The notes under the pieces were generated by a model, which did not search any database, was not told the DNA's origin, and saw nothing but the letters and a program-made list of their open reading frames with translations. From the IMG/VR virus record IMGVR_UViG_3300028802_000467, positions 1 to 39,868 of that record: DNA of 39,868 nt; one strand, given 5' to 3'. Origin of the DNA: a virus. Of this stretch, positions 22,402 through 30,763 are shown piece after piece. The first letter of the stretch is position 1. Every line of letters starts with the position of its first letter. A program made the position numbers and the translations under genes.

Positions 22402-23572
22402 GCTCGCGAGCATCGGAGCCCCTCGCGACGCGACCTCGATCAAGCAGGAGATCGTCGCCGGGATCCAGACCCACTACCCCGACTGGCAGCCGATCGAAGG
22501 CGAGCTCGACAACCTGGTCTCTCAGGCGATCTCCAGGCTCGGTGCGCAGCTCTTCGACCAGCAGGGCGAGATGAGCACCGCAGCGCTGCGGGGGCTCGGG
22601 CAGAAAATCATCGCGATCCCGCCGATCTTCGCCGCCCCGGCCATAGTCGCCAGCACCTGGACCCTCTCCGACGATGACGGCCACACCATCCCGGCCGGGA
22701 CGCAGGTTTCGATCGCCGCGACCGCTGAGCTCGCGGTCGGCTTCCGTGTAGTCGAGGACGTTGTTGTCGATCCCGGCGCCAGCGCCACGGCCGCCGGCGA
22801 GGTGATCCTGCGAGCGATCGAACCGGGAGCGATCGGCAACGGGCTGAGCGCCGACGCCGAACTCTCGGACTCGCTCAGCTTCGTCGACCTGATCGAGCTT
22901 GTGGGGGTGAGCGCCAACGGGGTCGACGAAGAGGAGGAAACCGCCTACCTCGTGCGCCTGGTCAAGAAGCTGCGAACGCTCTCGCTCTCGCTGATCGTGC
23001 CGCGGGACTTCGAGATCGACGCGCTCGACACTCCCGGTGTCGCACGGGCCTTGTGCATCCGGGGCTATGACGCCGACGCCGAAACCAAAGACGTGCCGCT
23101 CTGCCAGACCATCGTCCCCGTCGACCTGGATGGGGCCCCTTTGTCGGCGCCGGGCAAAGCGGCGCTCCTCGAGCGCCAGGAAGCAAAGCTGATCAGCGGC
23201 GTCAACCACTTCGTCGCCGACCCGACCTACACCGAGATCGACGTTGCGATCTCCTTCACCGTCCTGGCCGGCAACGACCCCGGCGACGTGGAAGCGGCAG
23301 TGAGCGCGCGGCTGCAGGAGTACCTCTCTCCGGCGAACGCAGGGCTGCCCACCGGCTTCGGCGACGCCGGCAACATCGGCGGCTGGGTGAACCTGACGGC
23401 CGTCTACCGCAACGAGCTGATCGCCGTCGTCGACCTGGTCCCCGGCGTCGACCGGGTCGTAACCCTCGAACACGTCAAAGGCGGCGGCGCGATGAAAACG
23501 CAGGAGAGCGTCGCGCTGACCGGCATCGCCCCGCTGACCGAACCTGGCGACATCGAAGCGAGCGCCATATGA
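22394..23572 (+). CDS. Baseplate J-like protein (gpJ/gp47)
   Basis: A 392-aa protein starting at ATG 22394. Typical gpJ segments are present: a helical N-terminus with TSIKQEIVAGIQTHYPDWQP and LRGLGQKIIAIPP, the HTIPAGTQVSIAA strand, AIEPGAIGNGLSADAELSD, and the C-terminal ISFTVLAGNDPGDVEAAVSA domain. It forms baseplate wedges joining gp25 to the gpI-like protein and fibres. Its place in the cluster is canonical. Confidence 0.93.
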   Translation: MDELASIGAPRDATSIKQEIVAGIQTHYPDWQPIEGELDNLVSQAISRLGAQLFDQQGEMSTAALRGLGQKIIAIPPIFAAPAIVASTWTLSDDDGHTIPAGTQVSIAATAELAVGFRVVEDVVVDPGASATAAGEVILRAIEPGAIGNGLSADAELSDSLSFVDLIELVGVSANGVDEEEETAYLVRLVKKLRTLSLSLIVPRDFEIDALDTPGVARALCIRGYDADAETKDVPLCQTIVPVDLDGAPLSAPGKAALLERQEAKLISGVNHFVADPTYTEIDVAISFTVLAGNDPGDVEAAVSARLQEYLSPANAGLPTGFGDAGNIGGWVNLTAVYRNELIAVVDLVPGVDRVVTLEHVKGGGAMKTQESVALTGIAPLTEPGDIEASAI

Positions 23573-25932
23573 GGTACCCGCTGACCGAAACCTTCTGGCA
23601 GCGGATCAAAGACTCCGACCTGGTCGCGTTCGCCAAGAACTACGACGTCTTCGTCTACAAACCGGGCACCAAAGAAGAGGAGCTGCCCCTGTGGTCGGCC
23701 GAGGAAGGCGGGGTCGCCGTCGAGCAGCCGCTGGCCACCGACGACGGCGGGCGCGCTCGAGGCGAGGATGCAGTGCTCGCTTGGGTCACGACGCCCTTCT
23801 ATGACATCGAGGTGAACGGTGTCCGGATTCCCGTAAGGCTTGGTGGCGCCGGGGAAGGCGGTGGCGGCGGGGTCGAATCGGTCAACGGAGATAGCGGTCC
23901 CGCGGTGGTTCTAGACGCGGCCGATGTCGGCGCTGCGACGGCGGCCGACGTCGATGCCGAGGAGGCTGCTCGAATCGCCGCTGACGCGGCGCACACTGCC
24001 GACACGACCGCGGTCCACGGCATCGCCGACACCTCTGCCCTGGCGCTGAAATCCGAAGTCGCAACGGACGCCGAGTTGGCCGCCCACGACGCCGACACGA
24101 CGGCCGTTCACGGGATTGCCGACACGTCGAAACTCGCGACGAAGGCCGAAGTCGAACCGAAGCAGGATGCCGCGACGGCGGCTACCGATGCGGAGCTCAA
24201 CGCTCACATCAACGACACCAGCGATGCCCACGATGCCTCGGCCATCAGCTACGCCGGCGGCACCGGAATGTCGGCCACGGACGTCGAGGCCGCGATCGAC
24301 GAGTTGGCGACCGAGAAGGCCAACGCTTCAGACGTAGCGACGGATGCGGAGCTCGCCGCCGCGGCAGGGCGCCTGGTTCGCGAAGAGCTCCCGCTGGCGA
24401 TGTTCCCCGACGAACACGGCTGGACCGGCAACGGCACCGGTGCTTTCTCCGACGCCGGCGGGGAACTCATCCTCAACACGGACCGCTCGTTCAAGATCGA
24501 AACGAACGGCACCGGGGGAACTTCGATCGCGACGTCGCCGGCGCTGACGGCGATCGACCTGAGGGACAAGCACGTCGTCTTCCACTCCCAGCTCAGCTTC
24601 GCAACGCGGCTGAAAACGGTGAAGCTCCGCCTGGCCTCCGGCAACATCGCCACCGACTACGCCGAGGTGACGATCTGGAACGAAGAAAGCGACTCGGTCC
24701 CGCTCCAGAGCACCTGGGAGCGACAGAGCTTCCCCATCAAAGCCTTCGCGGTGACCGGTGCCGTCGACTGGTCGGCGATCGACTCAGCGCAGATCCTGGT
24801 CACCGACAAGAACACCGGCAAATTCACCCTCTACGTGGCGGGGATCTACGCGGTGCCGACTAGGCCCAAGGCCGTCATCAGCTTCTGCTTCGACGACAAC
24901 TACGCGAGCGTCTTCTCGACGGCCCTGCACAAACTCTCGGCCCACCGCTACCCAGCCTCCGCTTACGCGATCGTCGACACCGTCGGCAGCGCAGAACGGC
25001 TGACGCTGGCGCAGCTGAAGATTCTCCGCGACCAGCATGGCTGGGAGGTCGCCGGCCACGCTTACACGGTCACCAACCACAACCTCTCGAGCGGCCTCGA
25101 CTCGATTGCGGCGGCGGCCGACCTGGAAGCCGAGCTCAATGGGCTTCGCGACTGGCTCGACGAAAACGGGTTCCGCCGCGCCACCTTCGCCTACCCGAAG
25201 GGCTCGGCCAAGATGGAAAAAGCGCGGCCCTCGGTGATCAAGGACTACGGCGCCGGCCGGTCGACGGCGCAGGGCCCGGAGACGATCCCGCCGCGCGACG
25301 ACTACACGCTCCGTGGCTGGTCGGTCGACGGGACCGTCGACACCGCCGCGACGATCAAAGCCGCGATCGACAAAGCCATCGAACAGGGCTCGTGGCTGAT
25401 CCTCACCTTCCACGACATCGTCGCGGGGTCGCCGACGAAAGCGACCGAGTTCAAATCCAGCGACTTCTCCAGCGTCGTCGACTACATCAGGGCCAAGCAG
25501 GTCGAAGGCAAAGAGGTCGAGGTCCGCACCGTCGCAGACGCGATGAGCGCCACCCCTCCGGGGACCTCCGTGGGCGCCCGCGTCTGGTACGAAACCAAGA
25601 TCTTCACGATCCCCGACGAAATCAAAGTCGCGTCGGGGGACATTGACTACATCGTGCCTTTCGTGATCGCCCTCCGCACCGGCCAGACCGCCAAAGTGGT
25701 CAAGGCGTTCCACCGACTCAACTCCGGGACCAACGCGAAAGTGAAGCTCCAGAAGAACGGGGCGGACCTGACCGGCTTCACGGCCATCGAAGTCAAAGCC
25801 GAACAGAAAACGACCGACCCGGCCGACCAGGCGATCGTCGACGGCGACCGCCTGGCCCTCGTCGTCGAATCGGTCAGCGGCTCCCCGAAGAACCTCACCT
25901 TCGCCGTCGTCATCGAGCACTCGGAGCTCTAG
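23569..25932 (+). CDS. Tail fibre/receptor-binding protein with NodB-type polysaccharide deacetylase domain
   Basis: A 787-aa protein starting at ATG 23569 (ATGA overlap). Residues 1-100 look like the baseplate attachment part. About 125-265 holds fibre repeats, including two HxADTTAVHGIADTS-type copies (TADTTAVHGIADTS and DADTTAVHGIADTS). About 270-430 is a beta-sandwich. About 435-665 is NodB-like: SFCFDDNY (metal and catalytic Asp pair), GHAYTVTNHNL (metal His), FAYPKGS and LTFHDI (final His). The last 120 residues form another beta domain. Such enzymes remove acetyl groups from surface polysaccharides or peptidoglycan. The H-to-H spacing is wider than the usual H-x-x-x-H, so activity should be tested. 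Confidence 0.85.
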   Translation: MRYPLTETFWQRIKDSDLVAFAKNYDVFVYKPGTKEEELPLWSAEEGGVAVEQPLATDDGGRARGEDAVLAWVTTPFYDIEVNGVRIPVRLGGAGEGGGGGVESVNGDSGPAVVLDAADVGAATAADVDAEEAARIAADAAHTADTTAVHGIADTSALALKSEVATDAELAAHDADTTAVHGIADTSKLATKAEVEPKQDAATAATDAELNAHINDTSDAHDASAISYAGGTGMSATDVEAAIDELATEKANASDVATDAELAAAAGRLVREELPLAMFPDEHGWTGNGTGAFSDAGGELILNTDRSFKIETNGTGGTSIATSPALTAIDLRDKHVVFHSQLSFATRLKTVKLRLASGNIATDYAEVTIWNEESDSVPLQSTWERQSFPIKAFAVTGAVDWSAIDSAQILVTDKNTGKFTLYVAGIYAVPTRPKAVISFCFDDNYASVFSTALHKLSAHRYPASAYAIVDTVGSAERLTLAQLKILRDQHGWEVAGHAYTVTNHNLSSGLDSIAAAADLEAELNGLRDWLDENGFRRATFAYPKGSAKMEKARPSVIKDYGAGRSTAQGPETIPPRDDYTLRGWSVDGTVDTAATIKAAIDKAIEQGSWLILTFHDIVAGSPTKATEFKSSDFSSVVDYIRAKQVEGKEVEVRTVADAMSATPPGTSVGARVWYETKIFTIPDEIKVASGDIDYIVPFVIALRTGQTAKVVKAFHRLNSGTNAKVKLQKNGADLTGFTAIEVKAEQKTTDPADQAIVDGDRLALVVESVSGSPKNLTFAVVIEHSEL

Positions 25933-26595
25933 ATGGCGCAGCCGAAATACAGGACGAAAACGATGCTCGTTGGAGCCACCGGCACCACCCGGAAATACAC
26001 CGTGCCCGGGACCGCGGTCAAAGGCGACACGCTGGTGATCTGGCACTACATCGAGACCACCGGGATCGTCTTCTCCGTCGCCGGCGGCGGCTGGGAAAAG
26101 CGCGCCCAAACCAAACAGACGAGCGAAGGCTGGGAAGCCGTCTGTTTGGTGCTGCCGAACTGGAACGGCACGACCACCGAATACACCCTCGAATGGGGCG
26201 GCGGCAGCAAATACAACGCCGGTTCGATCGTGGTCGCCGAAGGCGCCGACACCGCTTCTCCCGTCAACGCTCAGAGCGGGGCGAACTTCAAAGAAAACGC
26301 CTCGTCGAAAAACGCGGTAGTCGACGGGCCGACGACGACCAGCGACGAAAACCTTTTGATCTCCGGCGCCTTCAACGACAACGGTTCCTCCGCGACCCCC
26401 GGATCCGGCTGGACCGAGGACGGCGACCAGGCGGACTCGCCGCACGTTGCCCACAAAAACGAAGCGGTGAACAAAGGGGCGCAGAGCAGCGTCACCCACT
26501 CGCTCGGAACCGCCTCGATCAGCCTCACGCTGATGCTGGCCCTCCAGCCGCCGCAGAGCGCTGCCAAACGCCGACGCATCGGCTCCGTGGGGTGA
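25933..26595 (+). CDS. Putative tail fibre accessory / structural protein
   Basis: A 220-aa protein starting at ATG 25933 directly after the fibre gene stop. The sequence is beta-rich with many Gly, Thr and Asn residues (TLEWGGGSKYNAGSIVVAEG, later SGAFNDNGSSATPGSGWTED), resembling jelly-roll fibre tips or carbohydrate-binding domains, and ends in a short basic tail (AAKRRRIGSVG). No specific family is recognised; its place among fibre genes suggests a virion surface protein. Confidence 0.7.
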   Translation: MAQPKYRTKTMLVGATGTTRKYTVPGTAVKGDTLVIWHYIETTGIVFSVAGGGWEKRAQTKQTSEGWEAVCLVLPNWNGTTTEYTLEWGGGSKYNAGSIVVAEGADTASPVNAQSGANFKENASSKNAVVDGPTTTSDENLLISGAFNDNGSSATPGSGWTEDGDQADSPHVAHKNEAVNKGAQSSVTHSLGTASISLTLMLALQPPQSAAKRRRIGSVG

Positions 26596-26599
26596 TCTG

Positions 26600-27271
26600 A
26601 TGCCGATCGTCATCGACCCACCCGAAGCACCGCCCCTCGAGCCGCCCCTAGACGACGGGTCGATGCTCTGGGAGGAGCTCTACAACTCCCTCGGCTATCA
26701 CCGCGCCACCGATCCCGCGACCGGCTACGCGCTGCGGAAATTCTGCGAAGCCTGGTGCGCGCCGCTGCAGCCGATCCACGACCTCGTTCGCGAACGGCCG
26801 GGGGTCCCGGCCTGGGGGATCCTCTTCGACCCCGACCTCTGCCCGGCCGAGTCGTTGCCCTACCCGGCCCAGTGGGTCGGCGTCGCCGTCACCCCGGAGA
26901 TGTCCGAGGAGCAGTTGCGCGACGAGATCCGGGAGCCGACCGGCTGGAAACGCGGCCAGCCCCAGGCCCTGCGAATCGCCACCCGCAGGACGCTGATCGG
27001 CGAAGACCCGCTGGCGATCATTCGCCCGCGGACCCCCGAACCCGGGCGCCACTACATCCGAACCCTGCTCTCCCAGACGCCGGATCCGGCCCGCACCGAA
27101 GCGGTGCTTCTCGAAGAGCTGCCCGCCTGGGAGATCCTCGACTACGAAGCGATCGAGGGCGTCAAATTCGCTGACATCGCTGCTGGCTGGGACGTGTTCG
27201 GGGACCTCGCCGCTGCCCACCCGACCTTCAAAGACCTAGCCGAAGTCCTTCCGACTGAGCTGCCGAAATGA
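26600..27271 (+). CDS. Tail protein I-like baseplate protein (gpI/XkdU)
   Basis: A 223-aa protein starting at ATG 26600. The segment LPYPAQWVGVAVTPEMSEEQ followed by a WKRGQPQALRIATRRTL motif is the usual gpI pattern: an L-P-x-L-A-x-x-x-G-V core, then R-x-G-T/Q-P-x-A-L. The C-terminus contains two similar copies of a short helix, FADIAAGWDVFGDLAAAHPT then FKDLAEVLPTEL. It links the gpJ wedge to fibres. Two fibre-type genes are inserted between gpJ and this gene. Confidence 0.83.
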   Translation: MPIVIDPPEAPPLEPPLDDGSMLWEELYNSLGYHRATDPATGYALRKFCEAWCAPLQPIHDLVRERPGVPAWGILFDPDLCPAESLPYPAQWVGVAVTPEMSEEQLRDEIREPTGWKRGQPQALRIATRRTLIGEDPLAIIRPRTPEPGRHYIRTLLSQTPDPARTEAVLLEELPAWEILDYEAIEGVKFADIAAGWDVFGDLAAAHPTFKDLAEVLPTELPK

Positions 27272-27289
27272 CCCGAGAGGAGACCTGCC

Positions 27290-28177
27290 GTGTCTGAACC
27301 CTACGGAACGCTTGGCGCCACGGTGCCCGAGAGTGACGACTATGTATCTGGCGGGGCCGATGTGCCGAAGGCCTTCCGGGAGTACTCGGACAGCTTGGGG
27401 GCGGGCCAGGGAGCGGGCAAGCTTCTGGTTGTCCAAAGTACGGGCGCCGCCGCATGGAAAGCGATGAGCGGGGATGCAACGGTCGACAAAGACGGGGTAT
27501 TCCAGCTCGGCCCCAAAGTGGTTGGCACGACGGAGCTCGGCGACGACTCCGTCACGACGGCGAAGATTGGTGCCGATCAGGTTGGGTCGAGCGAGATCGC
27601 GGCGGGCGCGGTTGGGGAATCCGAGTTGGGAACCGACGCTGTGACCGCGGCAAAAATCAAAGAAAACGCCGTCGGCTCATCCGAGATCGCCGCCGGTGCC
27701 GTTGGCACCAGCGAGCTTGCCGACGCAGGGGCGACCTCTCCGAAACTGAAACCGACGATCTTGGCCGCGAACAGCTCGGCGGGGATCACCACCACGAACG
27801 ACCCGACCTGGGCAGCGGCGGGGAGCAAGATTCCCGGCACCAAAAAAACTCTCACTCTCGCCACCGCGAGCGTCGTCCTGATCGACGTCGCCATGGAGGT
27901 GTGGATCTCCTGCGTCTCGACCGACACCGTGAAATTCAAGGGCTCCGTGTTGGTCAACGGCGTCGCTCGCGAAGACCGGCTCGTCAAGGCGGGTATGAAC
28001 CTGCCCGGCGGAGCCTTCACCATCACCCGTAGGGACACCCACTCCCAGACCTACGCCGTCGAACTCGCCGCCGGCGAACACACGCTGGAGTTGATCGGCG
28101 TCTCTGAGAGCACTCCAGCCGGCTTCTTCCCGAAAGTCGAAGCGGCGCACTACACCGCGACCGTTTTCTCTCAGTAG
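27290..28177 (+). CDS. Tail fibre protein with short repeats
   Basis: A 295-aa protein starting at GTG 27290 with GAGAGGAG upstream. Residues about 85-150 contain repeated units of the kind DDSVTTAKIGADQVGSSEIA and AGAVGESELGTDAVTAAKI, which is the usual S-x-x-I-A-x-G-A-V-x-x-x-E-L fibre repeat (trimeric beta-helix or collagen-like shaft). The C-terminal 120 residues are a beta-sandwich (ATASVVLIDVAMEVWISC and AVELAAGEHTLELIGVSES), probably the receptor-binding head. The end overlaps by seven bases the convergent metalloprotease gene. Confidence 0.82.
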   Translation: MSEPYGTLGATVPESDDYVSGGADVPKAFREYSDSLGAGQGAGKLLVVQSTGAAAWKAMSGDATVDKDGVFQLGPKVVGTTELGDDSVTTAKIGADQVGSSEIAAGAVGESELGTDAVTAAKIKENAVGSSEIAAGAVGTSELADAGATSPKLKPTILAANSSAGITTTNDPTWAAAGSKIPGTKKTLTLATASVVLIDVAMEVWISCVSTDTVKFKGSVLVNGVAREDRLVKAGMNLPGGAFTITRRDTHSQTYAVELAAGEHTLELIGVSESTPAGFFPKVEAAHYTATVFSQ

Positions 28178-28746
28178 AGCGCAACCAGTCGCGCGCGCTC
28201 TCTGCGTAGCTGCCGCCAGCACTTGGCGCGGAATGGACCGCGCGCTTCCCGGCACCAACTCCGGGTTTCCCTCCACTCCTGCCACGCCTGTCGGCGCGCT
28301 ATCGCACTGTCATCGAAAGGCGGCGGCGGCGGAGCAACGCAGGGGGGCAGGTTCGCCAACTCGGGATCGTCGTGCCCGTAGCCCAGGAGGTGTCCGTACT
28401 CGTGGCGCACGACGAAACAGAGGCTCAGCGGGTCAAGGCCTTCAACGATTCGAATGACGCAGTCTTCCTTGAAGGGCGCGCCCCGGGTCGTCTGCGTGGC
28501 TCTACCGCTGATTCCGACTTGGCCGGCCTCGATCCAATCTAAGGATCCCGGTGGGACCGTTTCTCGATCAATGGTCGCGCAGCCAGTAGGCGCTCGCAGC
28601 CAGTAGGTCTCAGCTTCGAGCCACGCAGTTTCCTCCGCCGGCCCAAACGGCGCAGCTTGAGCGTTCGCAGTTGCTGCGATTACGGCCATGAGCGACAAGG
28701 CGAGCACACGCCGCCAGCGCCCAGGTGAGTCTCTCTGGGTGCCCAT
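28171..28746 (-). CDS. Secreted zinc metalloprotease (HExxHxxGxxH), probable moron
   Basis: The only minus-strand gene among the late genes. I start it at the ATG at 28746, giving MGTQRDSPGRWRR then a hydrophobic core LALSLMAVIAATANAQA, a classical signal peptide with an AQA-like cleavage site; a longer start at 28824 is possible. The zinc motif HEYGHLLGYGHDDP is at about residues 115-128: HExxH plus a third His, as in metzincin/matrixin-like proteases. Four or more Cys residues could form disulfides after export. The downstream Met-turn is not evident. Orientation, secretion and its place between fibre and lysis genes suggest expression from the prophage, modifying the lysogen or its surroundings. 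Substrate unknown. Confidence 0.85.
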   Translation of the reverse strand: MGTQRDSPGRWRRVLALSLMAVIAATANAQAAPFGPAEETAWLEAETYWLRAPTGCATIDRETVPPGSLDWIEAGQVGISGRATQTTRGAPFKEDCVIRIVEGLDPLSLCFVVRHEYGHLLGYGHDDPELANLPPCVAPPPPPFDDSAIARRQAWQEWRETRSWCREARGPFRAKCWRQLRRERARLVALY

Positions 28747-28808
28747 AGAAGACCGCGACCGTACCAGAACTCCCGACACTGCCCCCGATCTCTGAGAGGA
28801 CCAGTTGA

Positions 28809-29003
28809 TTGACGAGCGAGTCAAATCCCGAACGGAAATCCCGACCTTGGCTGGCGGTCCTGATCACGGTGGTGCTCTTGGCGCTAGCGGTACAGGACCA
28901 GCTCAAGTCGGGCTCGATCGACACCGGTCTTCTCGGCGCGATCGTCGTCCTCGCTCTCTTCTGGGCCGGCCAGGCCGTCGACAACTTCTTGCCCTTCCGA
29001 TGA
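28809..29003 (+). CDS. Holin-like small membrane protein
   Basis: A 64-aa protein starting at TTG 28809, eight bases after GAGAGGA. It has a short polar N-terminus, then a first hydrophobic helix, WLAVLITVVLLALAVQ (about 14-29), and a second, GLLGAIVVLALFWAGQAV (about 40-57). Two helices, small size and its place in front of the endolysin region fit a class II holin. The stop overlaps the ATG of a 27-codon gene. Confidence 0.72.
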   Translation: MTSESNPERKSRPWLAVLITVVLLALAVQDQLKSGSIDTGLLGAIVVLALFWAGQAVDNFLPFR

Positions 29004-29083
29004 GTCCCCTTGACCGGCAGCCAGCGACCTGGGCATTCACGTTGGTGGGCCTGTTGATAGCGGCTACGAGGTTCTGGTCGTGA
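29000..29083 (+). CDS. 27-aa membrane peptide in the lysis module
   Basis: A very short gene, ATG 29000 to TGA 29081-29083. The start overlaps the holin stop (ATGA) and its stop overlaps the next start (GTGA), so translation of three genes is chained. The peptide is MSPLDRQPATWAFTLVGLLI followed by AATRFWS, with one hydrophobic helix from about residue 11 to 22. It could be a holin regulator or simply a coupling peptide. The perfect four-base overlaps on both sides are the main evidence. Confidence 0.55.
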   Translation: MSPLDRQPATWAFTLVGLLIAATRFWS

Positions 29084-29769
29084 GGCGGCTTGTAAACGGC
29101 GGCTACGCCTGGCTCGAGGCCAACCCGGTCACGGTGATGTTGGTGGCGCTGGGTCTAGGTGCCTTTGCGACGGCTGCAGTTGTTGGGGTTGCGCTCCGCG
29201 GGGAGTCGACCCGACGCATCGTCGAGCACTCGCCCTGCTTTGAGTATCCGGCTGGCGAGGCGTGCCAGCAAGTCAAGCGCGAAACCGACCAGGCCCGGTC
29301 GGTCCGCGACACCTGCATCGCGTTCTGGAAGGTCGACTACCCCTGCCCGAAGCCAGGGTCCCGCGCCTCCCGAGAGGTGGCAAGCGCAGGGTCGACGTTC
29401 GAGGGGACTGCAGCCGATGCCGCCGGCGGCGGATCTAGGCCAGCGCCGGCCGGCTCTCCGTCAACTGGGACCGATCCGCCCCGGGGGCAAAAGGACCACG
29501 GCAGCGCGTCACCTTCGCCGGTCGGTCCAGCACCGCCGTCGCCGACCAACAGCGGGGCGCCAGCCGGTTCGTCTCCCAGTGCCGACACCTCGCCGGCCGC
29601 TGGCCCGGCCGTCCCCGAAGCTGGGCCCGAGCCCTCTGGCCAGAACGGTGTGATTCCTTCGACGGTCGAAGCGGCCGGGAACGCCGTTGAGCAGGCGGGT
29701 AACGCCGCCAGTCAGGTCCTCTGCACCGCGCCGTCCGTCCTGCACCCCTGCCCACCGGGAGGTCCCTGA
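29080..29769 (+). CDS. Membrane-anchored protein with Cys-rich segment and Pro/Ala/Ser-rich stalk
   Basis: A 229-aa protein starting at GTG 29080. A hydrophobic helix, VTVMLVALGLGAFATAAVVG (about 17-36), is followed by a segment with four Cys (SPCFEYPAGEACQQVKRE, then DTCIAF and YPCPKPGS), and then about 120 residues very rich in Pro, Ala, Ser and Gly, probably unfolded or a wall-spanning stalk. The position between holin and endolysin suggests a role in lysis or envelope attachment, perhaps spanin-like. I recognise no family. Confidence 0.72.
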   Translation: MRRLVNGGYAWLEANPVTVMLVALGLGAFATAAVVGVALRGESTRRIVEHSPCFEYPAGEACQQVKRETDQARSVRDTCIAFWKVDYPCPKPGSRASREVASAGSTFEGTAADAAGGGSRPAPAGSPSTGTDPPRGQKDHGSASPSPVGPAPPSPTNSGAPAGSSPSADTSPAAGPAVPEAGPEPSGQNGVIPSTVEAAGNAVEQAGNAASQVLCTAPSVLHPCPPGGP

Positions 29770-29770
29770 C

Positions 29771-29836
29771 ATGTGGACTCGTCTCTGCCTCAAGCTGCGT
29801 GACATCTGGAGGCTCTTCACCGGCCAGTACCGATGA
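29771..29836 (+). CDS. Possible 21-aa peptide
   Basis: ATG 29771, one base after the preceding stop, to TGA 29834-29836, encoding MWTRLCLKLRDIWRLFTGQY plus Arg. It is basic and amphipathic, with no clear ribosome site. It may be translated by reinitiation, or may be chance. Confidence 0.3.
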   Translation: MWTRLCLKLRDIWRLFTGQYR

Positions 29837-29880
29837 CGCCGCCTCCCGCCTGATCCCTCGCCGGCGCCGCCGGCACCTAT

Positions 29881-29893
29881 ACCCAACGAAAGG
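29881..29893 (+). promoter_or_regulatory. Shared 13-bp translation-initiation element, copy 1
   Basis: ACCCAACGAAAGG precedes the endolysin start by nine bases. The identical sequence occurs at 30745-30757 before the second small membrane protein. It contains the ribosome-binding core GAAAGG. Confidence 0.55.
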
Positions 29894-29902
29894 ACCGCCA
29901 CC

Positions 29903-30745
29903 GTGGCGAAGATCAAAGCTGCCCTCGACCGACTCGCCCATGCGCTCGGGTTGAGCCGGGTTCTCCTGGCTCGAGCTCGCCGCCGCTACAAGGCCAACCG
30001 CAAGCGCGCGTTCGTCGCCAACAACAAGAAGCTCGCGGCCCGCAAACGCGCCGACGAATGCCGTGACCCGTCGAAATTCCCGAGCCCGACGATGGCCGCG
30101 CACTTCGACAAACGGGCTGCCCGCCAGGGTCACATCGCCTTCAAGAACCACCAGCGGGCGCAGTTCTGGCTCGGCCGGATCAAGGTTCTGGTTCAGCGCA
30201 TCGAGGGCCTGGAGACGAAGCAGAAGGACTTCGAAGCCGAGCTGCGCAAGCTCACCACCGTCCAGATCGATCGCAACCGCGCCACTGGCGGGACCGCGCG
30301 CGAGCGCTTGCAGGCAGTCGCTCTGGCTTCCGCAGCTGCGTGTGCGGGGGAGTTCACGGATTCGACCGGCGAGCGGATCAACCGCTCCAACTTCTACTCC
30401 CAGCCGGGTTCCTTCGATGCCGACCACTGCATCACCGGGCCGGCTCACGATCACCGCGACGACTGCTCGAGCTGGTTCGCCTCGGCCTACAAGACCGCCG
30501 GGCTCTCCGATCCCAGCGACGAGAACTACACGGCCGGCTACACCGGCACGCTCGTCGCCAACGCCCGCCAGGTCAGCCACCCTCAGCCCGGTGACGCCGT
30601 GATCTACGGCCCCGGCCCCGGCCACCACGTCGAGATGTACGTCGGGCCCGGCAACAAGACCATCGGCCACGGCTCTGCGCCGGTCGACGCCGGCGTCATC
30701 GACCTCTTCGGCGACGGCGACTACCGCTTCTTCGAGTACGTCTAA
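29903..30745 (+). CDS. Endolysin, CHAP/NlpC-like cysteine peptidoglycan hydrolase
   Basis: A 280-aa protein starting at GTG 29903. The N-terminal 140 residues are strongly basic and helical (ARARRRYKANRKRAFVANNK, a coiled coil to about 120), possibly a wall-binding or multimerising part. The C-terminal domain has the cysteine-peptidase pattern: HRDDCSSWFASAYKTAG with Cys188, QPGDAVIYGPGPGHHVEMYV with His241 or His242, and NKTIGHGSAP. It would degrade host peptidoglycan at lysis after holin action. It is separate from the NlpC domain of the baseplate hub. No signal peptide is evident, so it depends on a holin. Confidence 0.85.
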   Translation: MAKIKAALDRLAHALGLSRVLLARARRRYKANRKRAFVANNKKLAARKRADECRDPSKFPSPTMAAHFDKRAARQGHIAFKNHQRAQFWLGRIKVLVQRIEGLETKQKDFEAELRKLTTVQIDRNRATGGTARERLQAVALASAAACAGEFTDSTGERINRSNFYSQPGSFDADHCITGPAHDHRDDCSSWFASAYKTAGLSDPSDENYTAGYTGTLVANARQVSHPQPGDAVIYGPGPGHHVEMYVGPGNKTIGHGSAPVDAGVIDLFGDGDYRFFEYV

Positions 30746-30757
30746 CCCAACGAAAGG
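30745..30757 (+). promoter_or_regulatory. Shared 13-bp translation-initiation element, copy 2
   Basis: ACCCAACGAAAGG is identical to 29881-29893. It ends six bases before the ATG at 30764 and overlaps the last base of the endolysin stop. Confidence 0.55.
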
Positions 30758-30763
30758 CAACGA

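Noticed and set aside
23970-24130. Repeated ADTTAVHGIADTS segments as a mobile or regulatory repeat
   Set aside because: They are in-frame protein repeats of a tail fibre shaft, common in phages.
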